In this document: piece after piece, positions 42,963 to 51,656 of the stretch
How the letters are laid out: each line of letters begins with the position of its first letter
Numbering within the stretch: position 1 is the first letter of the stretch
Assembly: GCF_019511345.1 (NCBI RefSeq)
Contig: NZ_JAEUAK010000005.1
Span: 372,001 to 436,000 of the forward strand
Direction: 5' to 3'
DNA length: 64,000 bases
Source: Rhizobium mesosinicum
Lineage (GTDB): Bacteria; Pseudomonadota; Alphaproteobacteria; Rhizobiales; Rhizobiaceae
Made by a program: the position numbers and the translations under genes
The notes under the pieces: generated by a model
What the model saw: only the letters and a program-made list of their open reading frames with translations
Database searches by the model: none
What the model was told of the DNA's origin: nothing

Positions 42963-43583
42963 TTATGCGATCCGCTTGAACGTACTGAACTGAAATCTCT
43001 GCACACTGCCCCATGGGGTCGCATGATCGTGCCGACGGCTGTCGAGCAGCTCGAAACCTGGCCCGAGGATCTCTGCCAGACTTTCGGAGCTATGGCGCGC
43101 AACCGGCAAGCCGCTGCACTTGTCCGGCCCATCGAGGGCAAAAGTCCCCATGATCAGATGCCCGCCCATTTTCAACGCACGTTTCAGCCGCTCGATATAG
43201 GCTGCTCGCTGAGCCGCATCGACCAGGAAATGAAAGGCTGCTCGATCGTGCCAGACATCATAGGTCTGTGGTGGCTCCCAAAGTGTGGCATCATCAACGA
43301 TCCACTTGACCTCCTCACCTTTGGCGCCAAGACGCTTTCGCGCCGTCTCCAGCGCGGCTGCTGAGAGATCGAGCACCGTGAGGTCGCCGAACCCTTCGGC
43401 AAGAAGGCTGTCGACCAGCCTTGAAGCTCCGCCACCCACATCGACGATGGCGTCGGATTGTTTTGCCCTAACGAGATGGATCAGTTCGAGAGAAGGCGCC
43501 GGGCTTTCCTGAAACCAGCTGACATCGGTCTCGCTCTTGGTCGAATAGACATTTTCCCAATGCAGCTTGCGATCGTCAGTCAT
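42963..43583 (-). CDS. Class I SAM-dependent methyltransferase
   Basis: A 206-residue methyltransferase. The SAM-binding motif I is AIVDVGGGASRLVDSLLAEGF near residues 45-65, motif II VLDLSAAALETARKRLG and a motif near DVWHDRAAFHFLVDAAQRAAYIERLKRALKMGGHLIMGTFA. The N-terminus HWENVYSTKSETDVSWFQESPAPSLELI resembles the small thiopurine/tellurite-type methyltransferases, so detoxification is possible. The ATG at 43583 has GGAG nine bases upstream. It stands alone between the SnoaL-like gene and the xylA terminator. Confidence 0.87.
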   Translation of the reverse strand: MTDDRKLHWENVYSTKSETDVSWFQESPAPSLELIHLVRAKQSDAIVDVGGGASRLVDSLLAEGFGDLTVLDLSAAALETARKRLGAKGEEVKWIVDDATLWEPPQTYDVWHDRAAFHFLVDAAQRAAYIERLKRALKMGGHLIMGTFALDGPDKCSGLPVARHSSESLAEILGPGFELLDSRRHDHATPWGSVQRFQFSTFKRIA

Positions 43584-43680
43584 GAAACGCTCCAAACGTT
43601 TTCTCCACCGCTCGTGATGGCATGCCAGATTTCCGACGGCCCGACCAGCACAACTGGCCGTCCCCCGGCTCCGCACAACG

Positions 43681-43712
43681 AAAAAGCCGGGAGGCTTTCG
43701 CTCCCCGGCTTT
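43681..43712 (-). terminator. Intrinsic terminator of the xylose operon
   Basis: GCCGGG (43686-43691) pairs with CCCGGC (43704-43709), with AG/CT extending inward around one bulged C. On the minus strand TTTTT follows the hairpin, just past the xylA stop codon. Confidence 0.8.
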
Positions 43713-43732
43713 CAAAAAGATCAGACCGGCAA

Positions 43733-45043
43733 TCAAACGTAGCGGTTGACGATGTTTTCGAGCAGTTCCTGCTTGCCGGACTTCGGCTGCGGATTGATAT
43801 CCTCGCTTTCGACCCACTGCGTGATTTCTTCCAGCGAATATTCGCCGCGGAAGAGCTTCTGTCCTTCAGCCGAATTCCAGCCGGCATAGCGGTCTGCGAG
43901 CGGCTGGGAGAGTGCCTTGTCCTCGATCATCTTGGCGGCAGCCTTGAGGCCGCGGGCGCAGCAATCCATGCCGCCGATATGGCCGATCAGCAGGTCTGCC
44001 GGGTCGAGCGACTGACGGCGCAGCTTCGAATCGAAGTTGGTACCGCCCGTCTTGAAGCCGCCGCCCGCCAGAACGTAGTAGTAGGCCAGAGCCATTTCCG
44101 GAACGTTGTTCGGGAACTGGTCCGTATCCCAGCCGGACTGGTAATCGTTGCGGTTCATGTCGATCGAGCCGAAGATACCGAGCGCGTTGGCAAGCGCCAG
44201 CTCGTGCTCGAAGGAGTGGCCGGCAAGGATCGCGTGGCCCTGCTCGATGTTGAGCTTCACTTCGTTTTCGAGGCCGTGCTTCTTGAGGAAGCCATAGACC
44301 GTCGCAACGTCGTAGTCGTACTGGTGCTTGGTCGGCTCCTGCGGCTTCGGCTCGATGAGGATCGTGCCCTTGTAGCCGATCTTGTGCTTGTATTCGACAA
44401 CGAGGTTGAGGAAGCGGCCGAGCTGGTCGAGCTCGCGGCCGATATCGGTGTTGAGCAGGGTTTCATAGCCTTCGCGGCCACCCCACAGAACGTAGTTTTC
44501 GCCGCCGAGCTTCTGCGTGGCGTCGATGCAGGTCTTGACCGTCGCGGCAGCGAAAGCGAAGACATCCGGATCCGGGTTGGTCGCAGCACCCGACATGTAG
44601 CGACGATTCGAGAAGAGGTTCGCCGTGCCCCAGAGCAGCTTGGTGCCGGTGGCGGCCTGCTTTTCAGCGAAATAGTCGACGATCTCGTTCAGGTTCCTGG
44701 TGTTTTCGGCAAAGTTCTTGCCTTCCGGGCGCACGTCGGCGTCATGGAAGCAGTAGTAGGGCGCGCCAAGCAACGAGAAGAATTCGAAGGCGACGTCAGC
44801 CTTGAGCTTGGCAGCCTTCATCGTGTCTTCGAACCATGGACGCAGGAAGGTCTGACCGCCGAAGGGGTCGCCGCCCGGCCAGGTGAAGGTGTGCCAATAG
44901 GCAACCGCGAAGCGCAGATGGTCTTCCATGCGCTTGCCGAGAACGATCTCGTCCGGCTGGTAGTGGCGGAAGGCCAGCGGGTTGGTGCTTTCAGGCCCTT
45001 CGTACTTCACTTTCTGGATGTCGCCGAAAAATCCGGTGCTCAT
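43733..45043 (-). CDS. xylA: Xylose isomerase
   Basis: A 436-residue class II xylose isomerase, converting D-xylose to D-xylulose in the cytoplasm. Active-site stretches are [13 protein letters not shown] (the ring-opening histidine and its aspartate), [33 protein letters not shown] (metal ligand glutamate and lysine) and [18 protein letters not shown] (further metal ligands). The long N-terminal extension is typical of class II. It is the last gene of a xylR-xylB-xylA operon, unlike the common xylA-xylB order, and is separated from xylB by a 178-base gap holding a rhizobial repeat. Confidence 0.96.
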   Translation of the reverse strand: MSTGFFGDIQKVKYEGPESTNPLAFRHYQPDEIVLGKRMEDHLRFAVAYWHTFTWPGGDPFGGQTFLRPWFEDTMKAAKLKADVAFEFFSLLGAPYYCFHDADVRPEGKNFAENTRNLNEIVDYFAEKQAATGTKLLWGTANLFSNRRYMSGAATNPDPDVFAFAAATVKTCIDATQKLGGENYVLWGGREGYETLLNTDIGRELDQLGRFLNLVVEYKHKIGYKGTILIEPKPQEPTKHQYDYDVATVYGFLKKHGLENEVKLNIEQGHAILAGHSFEHELALANALGIFGSIDMNRNDYQSGWDTDQFPNNVPEMALAYYYVLAGGGFKTGGTNFDSKLRRQSLDPADLLIGHIGGMDCCARGLKAAAKMIEDKALSQPLADRYAGWNSAEGQKLFRGEYSLEEITQWVESEDINPQPKSGKQELLENIVNRYV

Positions 45044-45094
45044 TTGGGTTCTCCTTGGGTTTGTCGTTCAGTTTTATCGTCAATGCCGTGCGCG

Positions 45095-45205
45095 CCCCTC
45101 ATCCGACCCTTCGGGCCACCTTCTTCCCCGAGGGAGAAGGGCATGAGACAGCGCCACGAGTCTCTTCTCCCCAGCGGGGAGAGGTGCCGGCAGGCGGATG
45201 AGGGG
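45095..45205. repeat. Rhizobial intergenic palindromic repeat (RIME-like)
   Basis: The element starts CCCCTCATCCG and ends CGGATGAGGGG, which are exact inverted termini. Inside it carries CTTCTTCCCCGAGGGAGAAGG and CTTCTCCCCAGCGGGGAGAGG type palindromes and a TTCGGGCC segment. This layout matches the RIME family of mosaic repeats of rhizobia, recalled from memory. It lies between xylB and xylA within one operon and will fold strongly in the mRNA. Confidence 0.75.
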
Positions 45206-45221
45206 CCGCCGGCTGCAGTTC

Positions 45222-46676
45222 TCAATGCACCAGCGACTTGATCGCCGGGTAGACAGAGCGGTAGCGCTTGTAGGCATCTTCATAGGCGCTGCTCAGCGCA
45301 GCGACAGGCTCGATCGTGCCGGCCGTTACCGGCGGCGCGCAGACGGCCACCGGATCGGCACCCGTTGCAGCAATGAGGCCAAGGCGGGCGGCACCGAAGG
45401 CAGCGCCGAAATCGCCATCCGCCGGTAAATCGACCGGAACGCCGAGCGCAGTCGCGATAGAGGCCAGCCAGTAGCGCGACCGCGAACCGCCGCCGATCGC
45501 CGTGACACGGGAAATATCCGTGCCGGCCGAACGCAATGCTTCCAGATTGTCGCGGATCGCGAAGGAGACGCCTTCAAGCACTGCCTGCGTCAGCACCGCA
45601 CGGCTGCTTTCGTGCTCAAGGCCGATAAAGGCGCCGCGGATGACCGCGTCATTGTGCGGCGTGCGCTCGCCCGAGAGGTAAGGAAGGAAGGTGACACCGC
45701 TCGGCGCCTTCAGGCTTTCGCCGAGTTCGCCGGTGAGATCGGCGGCCGACTTGCCGGTGACGGAAGAATGCCAGTTGAGGGCGTCGGTGGCCGACAGGAT
45801 GACGCCCATCTGATGCCAGGTATTCGGCAGCGCGTGGCAGAAGGCATGCACGGCGCTTTCCGGCTTCGGCAGGTAGGCGGCGTTGGCGGCAAAGAGAACG
45901 CCTGACGTACCGAGCGAAACGAAGGCAGCGCCATCGCTCACCGTGCCCATGCCGCAGGCCGAAGCCGCGTTGTCACCAGCACCGCCGGCAACGACGACAT
46001 CGCCGGAAATGCCCCAGGCGGAGGCGAGCTCGGCGCGCAGCTTGCCGCCTTGCTCCGTGCCCTCGACAAGCGTCGGCATCTGCTTCTCATCGAGATTGGT
46101 CGCCGCCAGAAGCTCCGACGACCAGGCGCGCTTGCCGGTATCGAGCCAGGACGTGCCGGCCGAGTCGGACATTTCCGAGATGTGCTCGCCGGTCAGCCAG
46201 AGGCGCAGATAATCCTTCGGCAGCAGAACCTTGGCGACCTTGGCGAATATCTCCGGCTCGTTCTTGGCGACCCAAGCAAGCTTCGGCGCGGTGAAGCCGG
46301 GGAAAACGATATTGCCGGTCAGCTTGCGGAAGCGCGGATCGGCATCGAGGGCCGCAGCCTCGATATGGGAGCGCGTGTCGTTCCACAGGATGCAGGGACG
46401 CAGCACCTTATCGGAGGCGTCGAGCAGAGTCGCGCCGTGCATCTGACCGGAGAGGCCGATACCCTTGACGGCGGCAAGCTCCTTTGGATGTTTGGCTTTG
46501 AGACCGGTAACAGCCTCTTCGGTAGCGCGGATCCAATGGGCCGGTTCCTGCTCGGACCAGCCGGAATGCGGACGCGAGACGTCGAGCGAACCATTGGCCG
46601 AGCCGATGATCCTCTGATCACCGTCGATCAGCATTGCCTTGACGCCCGAAGTTCCGAGATCGAGACCCAGATACAT
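45222..46676 (-). CDS. xylB: Xylulokinase
   Basis: A 484-residue FGGY-family sugar kinase that phosphorylates D-xylulose to feed the pentose phosphate pathway. The N-terminal phosphate-binding stretch is MYLGLDLGTSGVKAMLIDGD, with GLSGQMHGATLLD and ILWNDTRS following. The second domain has VVAGGAGDNAASACGMG, FLPYLSGERTPHND and IGGGSRSRYWLASIATALGVPVD. The catalytic aspartate is expected in the GGAGDNAA segment. AAAGGGAGAAA lies just before the ATG. It follows the LacI-type regulator gene by 21 bases and precedes xylA, so the three genes are one operon. Confidence 0.96.
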   Translation of the reverse strand: MYLGLDLGTSGVKAMLIDGDQRIIGSANGSLDVSRPHSGWSEQEPAHWIRATEEAVTGLKAKHPKELAAVKGIGLSGQMHGATLLDASDKVLRPCILWNDTRSHIEAAALDADPRFRKLTGNIVFPGFTAPKLAWVAKNEPEIFAKVAKVLLPKDYLRLWLTGEHISEMSDSAGTSWLDTGKRAWSSELLAATNLDEKQMPTLVEGTEQGGKLRAELASAWGISGDVVVAGGAGDNAASACGMGTVSDGAAFVSLGTSGVLFAANAAYLPKPESAVHAFCHALPNTWHQMGVILSATDALNWHSSVTGKSAADLTGELGESLKAPSGVTFLPYLSGERTPHNDAVIRGAFIGLEHESSRAVLTQAVLEGVSFAIRDNLEALRSAGTDISRVTAIGGGSRSRYWLASIATALGVPVDLPADGDFGAAFGAARLGLIAATGADPVAVCAPPVTAGTIEPVAALSSAYEDAYKRYRSVYPAIKSLVH

Positions 46677-46697
46677 ATGGTATTTCTCCCTTTGCCG

Positions 46698-47723
46698 TTA
46701 CGGCAGATTGTCTTTCAGGAATATGTCGAGACGGATGCGCTCCTGCGCGTCGATGACCGCAAGCCCGTCCGCCTTTGCCTTGAGAACACGGATCGCGCTG
46801 CGTACCTCGTGGCCGGCATCCTGATTGAGGATTGCGTCGATAGTGCCGTCGAGAAGGGCAGCCCGCGTATGGACCGTCAATTCATGGGCAATCACCGTCA
46901 GTGTCCTGTCGACAGCCTTTTCCTTTAGCGCCCGGACCAGACCACGATTACCGGCACCGAGGCTGTAAATGCCGATGATGCCGTCGTTCTTCCCAAGCGC
47001 ATCGGCAATCAGCATGTGTGCGACTTCAGGATCGTCCCGGCCTTCAAGAACTGATAACAGGTGCAGCGCCGGAAACTCTTGGGCCATGACGGCTGTAAAG
47101 CCCTCCAGGCGTTCGCGATGGTCGCGTACCAGCATGGAGCCGGCCAGAATGGCAATCTCGCCCTGGGCGCCGCCGAGGAAACGTCCGAGCAGACGCGCAG
47201 CGGTGCGCCCTGCCGCAATATTGTCGACGCCGGCATAGTGGTGGCGCAGCGACCCCGTCAGATCGGAAACGAGCGTGACGACCGGAATGCCATCTTTTAC
47301 CAACCGGTCGACGGCGGCGCGCACATCCGGCGCATCGGTCGCGACAAGCGCGACACCTGAAGGCTTTTCGGTAGCGACTGTTTCCAGCTCACGCACCAGT
47401 GCTTGCGGATCGAAAGCAGGCACTTCGACAATACGGATATCTGTACGCTCGGCAGCCGAGCGCGCCATCGCTGCGCGGATTTCGGCATTCAGGCCATGCA
47501 TGAAGGAATTGTCGCTGGCGGGCAGGATGAAAGTCAGCGGATAAACGCGGCTTTTGGCAAGGTTTGCGGCGGCCACATCGCGCACATAGCCGAGATCGCG
47601 GATCGCAGCCTCCACCTTCTCCCGCGTTACATGGCGTACGCCCGGCCGCTGGTTCAGAACCCGGTCTACAGTAGCAAGACTGACGCCCGCCGCAGCGGCG
47701 ATATCATGAACGGTTGGCCTCAT
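46698..47723 (-). CDS. LacI-family regulator of xylose genes
   Basis: A 341-residue repressor. The helix-turn-helix is PTVHDIAAAAGVSLATVDRVLNQRPGVRHVTREKVEAAI, with the hinge AAANLAKSRVYPLTFILP and a ligand domain containing DAPDVRAAVDRL, YAGVDNIAAGRTAARLLG and IIGIYSLGAGNRGLVRAL. Position as first gene of the xylBA operon marks it as the regulator of xylose use, comparable with XylR proteins of Alphaproteobacteria. I use the ATG at 47723, with AGGAGG upstream; a GTG three bases earlier is too close to that site. A palindrome at 47758-47773 upstream is its likely operator. Confidence 0.9.
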   Translation of the reverse strand: MRPTVHDIAAAAGVSLATVDRVLNQRPGVRHVTREKVEAAIRDLGYVRDVAAANLAKSRVYPLTFILPASDNSFMHGLNAEIRAAMARSAAERTDIRIVEVPAFDPQALVRELETVATEKPSGVALVATDAPDVRAAVDRLVKDGIPVVTLVSDLTGSLRHHYAGVDNIAAGRTAARLLGRFLGGAQGEIAILAGSMLVRDHRERLEGFTAVMAQEFPALHLLSVLEGRDDPEVAHMLIADALGKNDGIIGIYSLGAGNRGLVRALKEKAVDRTLTVIAHELTVHTRAALLDGTIDAILNQDAGHEVRSAIRVLKAKADGLAVIDAQERIRLDIFLKDNLP

Positions 47724-47757
47724 CACTCCTCCTGGAAGAGACCATTAGCGCCAAATC

Positions 47758-47773
47758 TGATGTACGTAAATCA
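47758..47773. promoter_or_regulatory. Palindromic operator upstream of the xylose operon
   Basis: TGATGTACGTAAATCA is a 16-base palindrome with one mismatched pair and a central CG, 35 bases upstream of the regulator start. That design is usual for LacI-family operators, so autoregulation of the xylose operon is likely. Confidence 0.55.
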
Positions 47774-47835
47774 AAAAATAGCGTGAGGTGGCAAACACGT
47801 GTTGAAAGGGAACAGACATACATGCAGAAAGACAA

Positions 47836-47859
47836 AAAGGCCCTCCGAAGAGGGCCTTT
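47836..47859 (-). terminator. Intrinsic terminator of the EmrAB-type operon
   Basis: AAAGGCCCTC / GAGGGCCTTT is a perfect ten-base stem with a CGAA loop. On the minus strand TTTTTG follows. It lies 20 bases past the emrB-type stop codon. Confidence 0.85.
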
Positions 47860-47879
47860 CTTGCAATGACGGCCGGAGG

Positions 47880-49481
47880 TCAGTGGCCGCCACCGCCTCC
47901 CCCGCCGCCTTGCGGCGCGGGTTTCTTGATCATGACGACACCGAGGATCATCGCCAGGAAAAGCACCGTCAGCATCAGGAAAATGTCGCTGAAGGAAAGG
48001 ATCATTGCCTGCTTTGTCGCAAGTCCGACCATCTGCTTGACCGCGACGTTAGCCCCGTCCAGACCCCAGTTGTTAAAGTTGGCGGTCATGTTGTTCATCT
48101 GGTCGATCGCTGCCGTGTTGCCCCAATGGACGCTTTCACGCAGACGCTCGTAATGCACGTCCTGGCGGCTCGTCAGCACGGTGTTGATGATGGCAAGGCC
48201 AACAGCGCCGCCGAGGTTACGTGTCAGGTTGAAGAGACCCGACGCCCCGCGGATGCGCTGCGGCGGAAGGGTGCCGAGCGCGATGTTATTGATCGGCACC
48301 ATGCACATCATCAGGCCAAAGCCGCGCAGGATCTGCGGGATAAAGAGCTCGTAGAAGTCCCAGTCCTGCGTCAGATGCGTCATGATAAAGGTGCCCGCCG
48401 CGAAACTGACGAAGCCAATCGCCATCATGACGCGCAGGTCGAGTTTCGTCGACAGCCGACCGGCAATCGGCGCGGTGAAGAACATCGCAAGGCCCGAGAC
48501 GAACATCGTCTCGCCGATCATCTGCGAATCGTACCCGCGGATGCGGCCGAGATAGACCGGGTAGATATAAGTGAGGCCATAAAGGCCGATGCCCATGACG
48601 AAGGAGAAGATCGACCCGAAGGAAAAATTACGGTTCGAGAAAGCCGTCAGATCGACGACAGGGAATTCCACGGTGAAGGCCCGATAGAAGAAGACGATAC
48701 AGGCGACGGCCGATGCAACGGCACCCATGACGATGTAGTTGTCGTTGAACCAGTCGTTGGAATTGCCTTCTTCCAGCACATATTCCAGCGCGCCGAGAAA
48801 GATACCCATGGCAATCAGCCCGGACCAGTCGAACTTCTTGAAGAGCGACAGTTCCGGCTTGTCGAAATCGATGAAATTCCAGGTTACGAGCGTGACGATG
48901 ATACCGGGAACGATATTGACCAGGAACAGCCAGTGCCACGAGAAGGCGTGGCTGAGATACCCCCCGACCGTCGGGCCGATGGTCGGCGCCAACGTGGCGA
49001 TGAGGCCGATAATCGGCGAGACGATGGCGCGCTTTGACGGCGGGAAGATCGTAAAGGCGGCAGCAAAGACCGAGGGGATCATTCCGCCGCCGATGAAGCC
49101 CTGGAGGACGCGGTAGACGATCATCTGGTCGATATTCGTCGCCGTCGCTGCAAGCGCGCTCGAGATGGTGAAGCCCGCCGCCGAGATCGCAAAAAGGTAA
49201 CGTGTCGAGATGATGCGCGCGAGCGTGCCCGACAGCGGGATCATGATGACTTCCGCGATCAGATAGGCTGTCTGCACCCAGCCGATCTCATCAGTACCGG
49301 CAGAAAGGCCGGCCTGGATTTCGGCAAGCGAAGCGGAGACGATCTGGATGTCGAGGATCGACATGAACATGCCGAGCACCATCGCAAAGAAGGCGATGAG
49401 CTTCTTCGGATCCATGCGATCGGCGGCATGCGCAGGTGCTGCCGGGATCGAACCTGCCGTTGCTGTCGCGCTCCCGGCCAT
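47880..49481 (-). CDS. DHA2-family multidrug efflux MFS transporter (EmrB-like)
   Basis: A 533-residue inner-membrane exporter with 14 predicted helices. Family stretches include LIAFFAMVLGMFMSILDIQIVSASLAEI (helix one with the DHA2 motif), EIGWVQTAYLIAEVIMIPLSGTLARI and GGGMIPSVFAAAFTIFPPSKRAIVSPIIGLIATLAPTIGPTVGGYL. The C-terminus ends in a run of glycines and a final His (APQGGGGGGGGH), unusual and outside the transport core. It is cotranscribed with the membrane-fusion gene just upstream, 28 bases away, to form an EmrAB-type tripartite pump. GGAGG precedes the ATG. Confidence 0.92.
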   Translation of the reverse strand: MAGSATATAGSIPAAPAHAADRMDPKKLIAFFAMVLGMFMSILDIQIVSASLAEIQAGLSAGTDEIGWVQTAYLIAEVIMIPLSGTLARIISTRYLFAISAAGFTISSALAATATNIDQMIVYRVLQGFIGGGMIPSVFAAAFTIFPPSKRAIVSPIIGLIATLAPTIGPTVGGYLSHAFSWHWLFLVNIVPGIIVTLVTWNFIDFDKPELSLFKKFDWSGLIAMGIFLGALEYVLEEGNSNDWFNDNYIVMGAVASAVACIVFFYRAFTVEFPVVDLTAFSNRNFSFGSIFSFVMGIGLYGLTYIYPVYLGRIRGYDSQMIGETMFVSGLAMFFTAPIAGRLSTKLDLRVMMAIGFVSFAAGTFIMTHLTQDWDFYELFIPQILRGFGLMMCMVPINNIALGTLPPQRIRGASGLFNLTRNLGGAVGLAIINTVLTSRQDVHYERLRESVHWGNTAAIDQMNNMTANFNNWGLDGANVAVKQMVGLATKQAMILSFSDIFLMLTVLFLAMILGVVMIKKPAPQGGGGGGGGH

Positions 49482-49509
49482 GGGACTACCTCCGCCCTAA
49501 GGGCTTGAC

Positions 49510-50718
49510 TTACTTCACCGGTGCCGTGCGGGTATCGACGTCGACGACAACACTGAGACCGGCGCGCAGGCGGCCGCTATCAAGCGCATCCTGCGGCAGG
49601 GCGATGCGAACCGGCACGCGCTGAATGATCTTGGTGAAGTTGCCGGTCGCATTCTCCGGAGGCAGCATCGAGAAGACCGAGCCGGAAGCCGGCGAGATCG
49701 ATTCGACAGTGCCGACGACAGGATAATCGCTGTAGGCATCGACATGGACGTTCACCTTCGACCCGGCAACGAGATGCTGGATCTGCGTCTCCTTGAAGTT
49801 GGCGTCGATATAGAGCTGGCGGGTCGGCACGAGTGCCATCAGCCGCTGGCCGGGCGAAACGAGATCGCCTTCCTGAACCGAACGATTGCCGACGACGCCA
49901 TCATAGGGCGCCTTCAGCACCGTGAAGGAAAGGTCGCGGGCGGCCTTGTCGCGCTGGATTTCCAGTGTGCGCACCGAACCCTCGGCTTCCTTGCGCTGGG
50001 CTTCGAGGATGGCGATATTGGCCTGGGCAGCAACGATATTGGCATCGCCGCCGGCAAGGTTTGCCTTCGCCTGATCGAGAGCCGTATTGGCATCATCGAG
50101 ATCTGCAGTGGTGCCGACCGACTTCGCCTGCAGATCGCTCTGGCGCTTCTGCTTGATCTCTGCGCCGCGCACGGTGGCTTCGAGGGCAGCCTTCTGGGCT
50201 TGGGCCTGCACGAGACTTGCCTTGGCGCCTTCGATCTGCGCATCGATGCGGCTGAGCGACAGCTGCTCGGTTTCGATCTGAGCATTGGCCTGGTCGAGGG
50301 CGTTCTGGTAGTCGCCATTATCAAGGGTAGCGAGAACGTCGCCTGCCTTTACTTCCTGGTTGGCGACAACATTCACCTTCGCGACGTAGCCGGTGACCTT
50401 CGGCGAGATCGTCGCGATATCGCCCTCGATATAGGCGTCGTCGGTCGACACCAGGAAGCGGCCATTCGTCCACCATTCATAGCCGTACCAGCCGGCGCCG
50501 GCCAGAAGCGCCAGCACGACGACGGGCAGCACGAAGCTCCGGCGCTTCTTCGGAGCAGCGGCGACCGGAGCGACAGCAGGCGCCGACTGCGCAGGAGCCG
50601 TCTGCGGTGCCTCGGCCTTCAGGGCTTCAGCGGGAGCTGCAGCTTCCGCTTTTACCTCTTCCGCGCCGGCGTTTTCGCTGACGATGCGTGCGACGTTGCT
50701 TTTCTGGTTTGTCGACAT
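49510..50718 (-). CDS. HlyD-family membrane fusion protein (EmrA-like)
   Basis: A 402-residue periplasmic adaptor. An Ala/Glu-rich N-terminal cytoplasmic segment of about 58 residues precedes one membrane helix (RRSFVLPVVVLALLAGAGWYGYEWW), then the lipoyl half-motif STDDAYIEGDIATISPKVTGYVAKVNVVANQEVKAGDVLATLD, a long coiled-coil rich in Gln/Ala (about 150-270) and the beta-barrel with APYDGVVGNRSVQEGDLVSPGQRLMALVP. It links the EmrB-like exporter to an outer-membrane channel. It is the first gene of the two-gene efflux operon and is divergent from the TetR-type gene. Confidence 0.93.
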   Translation of the reverse strand: MSTNQKSNVARIVSENAGAEEVKAEAAAPAEALKAEAPQTAPAQSAPAVAPVAAAPKKRRSFVLPVVVLALLAGAGWYGYEWWTNGRFLVSTDDAYIEGDIATISPKVTGYVAKVNVVANQEVKAGDVLATLDNGDYQNALDQANAQIETEQLSLSRIDAQIEGAKASLVQAQAQKAALEATVRGAEIKQKRQSDLQAKSVGTTADLDDANTALDQAKANLAGGDANIVAAQANIAILEAQRKEAEGSVRTLEIQRDKAARDLSFTVLKAPYDGVVGNRSVQEGDLVSPGQRLMALVPTRQLYIDANFKETQIQHLVAGSKVNVHVDAYSDYPVVGTVESISPASGSVFSMLPPENATGNFTKIIQRVPVRIALPQDALDSGRLRAGLSVVVDVDTRTAPVK

Positions 50719-50750
50719 GGAGAGGCTACCGATCTGGAGTAAAATAATCG

Positions 50751-50823
50751 AACTGAACGGTTCGGTTCAGTTGACATAAAGGGTTTTTAACTTCATATCA
50801 AGATGCATAGAACCAATCGGTTC
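50751..50823. promoter_or_regulatory. Overlapping operators and promoter between emrA-type and tetR-type genes
   Basis: AACTGAAC (50751-50758) and GTTCAGTT (50765-50772) are a perfect eight-base dyad with a six-base centre. It overlaps a TTGACA -35 at 50771-50776 for the TetR-type gene. A second dyad GAACC-AATC-GGTTC lies at 50810-50823. GAAC/GTTC half-sites recur throughout, so several TetR dimers may bind and shut off both directions until a drug-like inducer appears. Confidence 0.6.
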
Positions 50824-50870
50824 GATTTCTTTGAACGAAGACACGAATTCGCCAAGACGGTTAAGGAGAC

Positions 50871-51551
50871 ATGACACTGAAGCCCGAGGACATCGCCGTA
50901 TTCAGCCCACCCAACCCGGGAGGCCGCTTTGCTGCGGGCGAGGATCCTGCCAAGCGCCAGCAGATTCTTGATGGTGCCCGGCGCGTGTTCATGAAAATGG
51001 GCTTCGATGCGGCCAGCATGAACGATGTGACCCGGGAGGCCGGCGTTTCCAAGGGAACGCTCTATGTCTACTTCGCCAATAAGGAGGAACTCTTCCACGC
51101 CATGGTCGAGAGCGAGCGCGCCGCCTTTGTTGCGGCCGTGCGCACGGTCCTTGCCGAGCATGACGATGTCGAGGCCGGCCTGTACGAATTCGGAATAACC
51201 TTCGTCACCCACATGACTGAAGACAAGGTCATTGATGCCATGCGCACCGTGCTCGGCGTACGAGAGCGCATGCCCCTTCTCTGCCAACGCTTCTTCAAAG
51301 GGCCGCAGAACCTTCGCACCATCATGCACGACTTCCTGGAGCGGCATGTGCGGGCCGGTACTCTGAAGATCGACGATATCGATCTCGCCGCCGGACAGTT
51401 CCTCGATCTTGCGAGTGGCAGCTTCTTCAAGCTGCGCCTGTTCGGCAATATGGAAGACCCCCCGCCCCGCAACGAGATTGAACGCGTCATCCGCGGCGCG
51501 ATCTATGTCTTCATGGCCGCCTATGGCGTGCACAAACACGAGCCCGCCTGA
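50871..51551 (+). CDS. TetR-family repressor of the efflux pump
   Basis: A 226-residue regulator. The helix-turn-helix is RQQILDGARRVFMKMGFDAASMNDVTREAGVSKGTLYVYFANKEELFHAMVESE, residues about 29-82, followed by an all-helical ligand domain containing RVRERMPLLCQRFFKGPQNL-like TetR_C stretches. About 28 residues of Pro/Gly-rich sequence precede the DNA-binding domain. AAGGAG lies just before the ATG. It is divergent from the EmrAB-type operon with paired operators between, so it most likely represses the pump and itself. Confidence 0.92.
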   Translation: MTLKPEDIAVFSPPNPGGRFAAGEDPAKRQQILDGARRVFMKMGFDAASMNDVTREAGVSKGTLYVYFANKEELFHAMVESERAAFVAAVRTVLAEHDDVEAGLYEFGITFVTHMTEDKVIDAMRTVLGVRERMPLLCQRFFKGPQNLRTIMHDFLERHVRAGTLKIDDIDLAAGQFLDLASGSFFKLRLFGNMEDPPPRNEIERVIRGAIYVFMAAYGVHKHEPA

Positions 51552-51656
51552 TCCTCATCTCTATGCCAATTGGTTTTCTGCCGGATTTGCGCAATAGCGA
51601 TCAAATCCGGCCGCCGTATTTCCGCTAGGACTGAGACGGCAACCAAGGGAGAAGAG

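Noticed and set aside
47799-49037. Long plus-strand open frame opposite the EmrB-like gene
   Set aside because: Highly charged, low-information sequence typical of the antisense of a membrane protein gene; the opposite strand has a clear MFS transporter.
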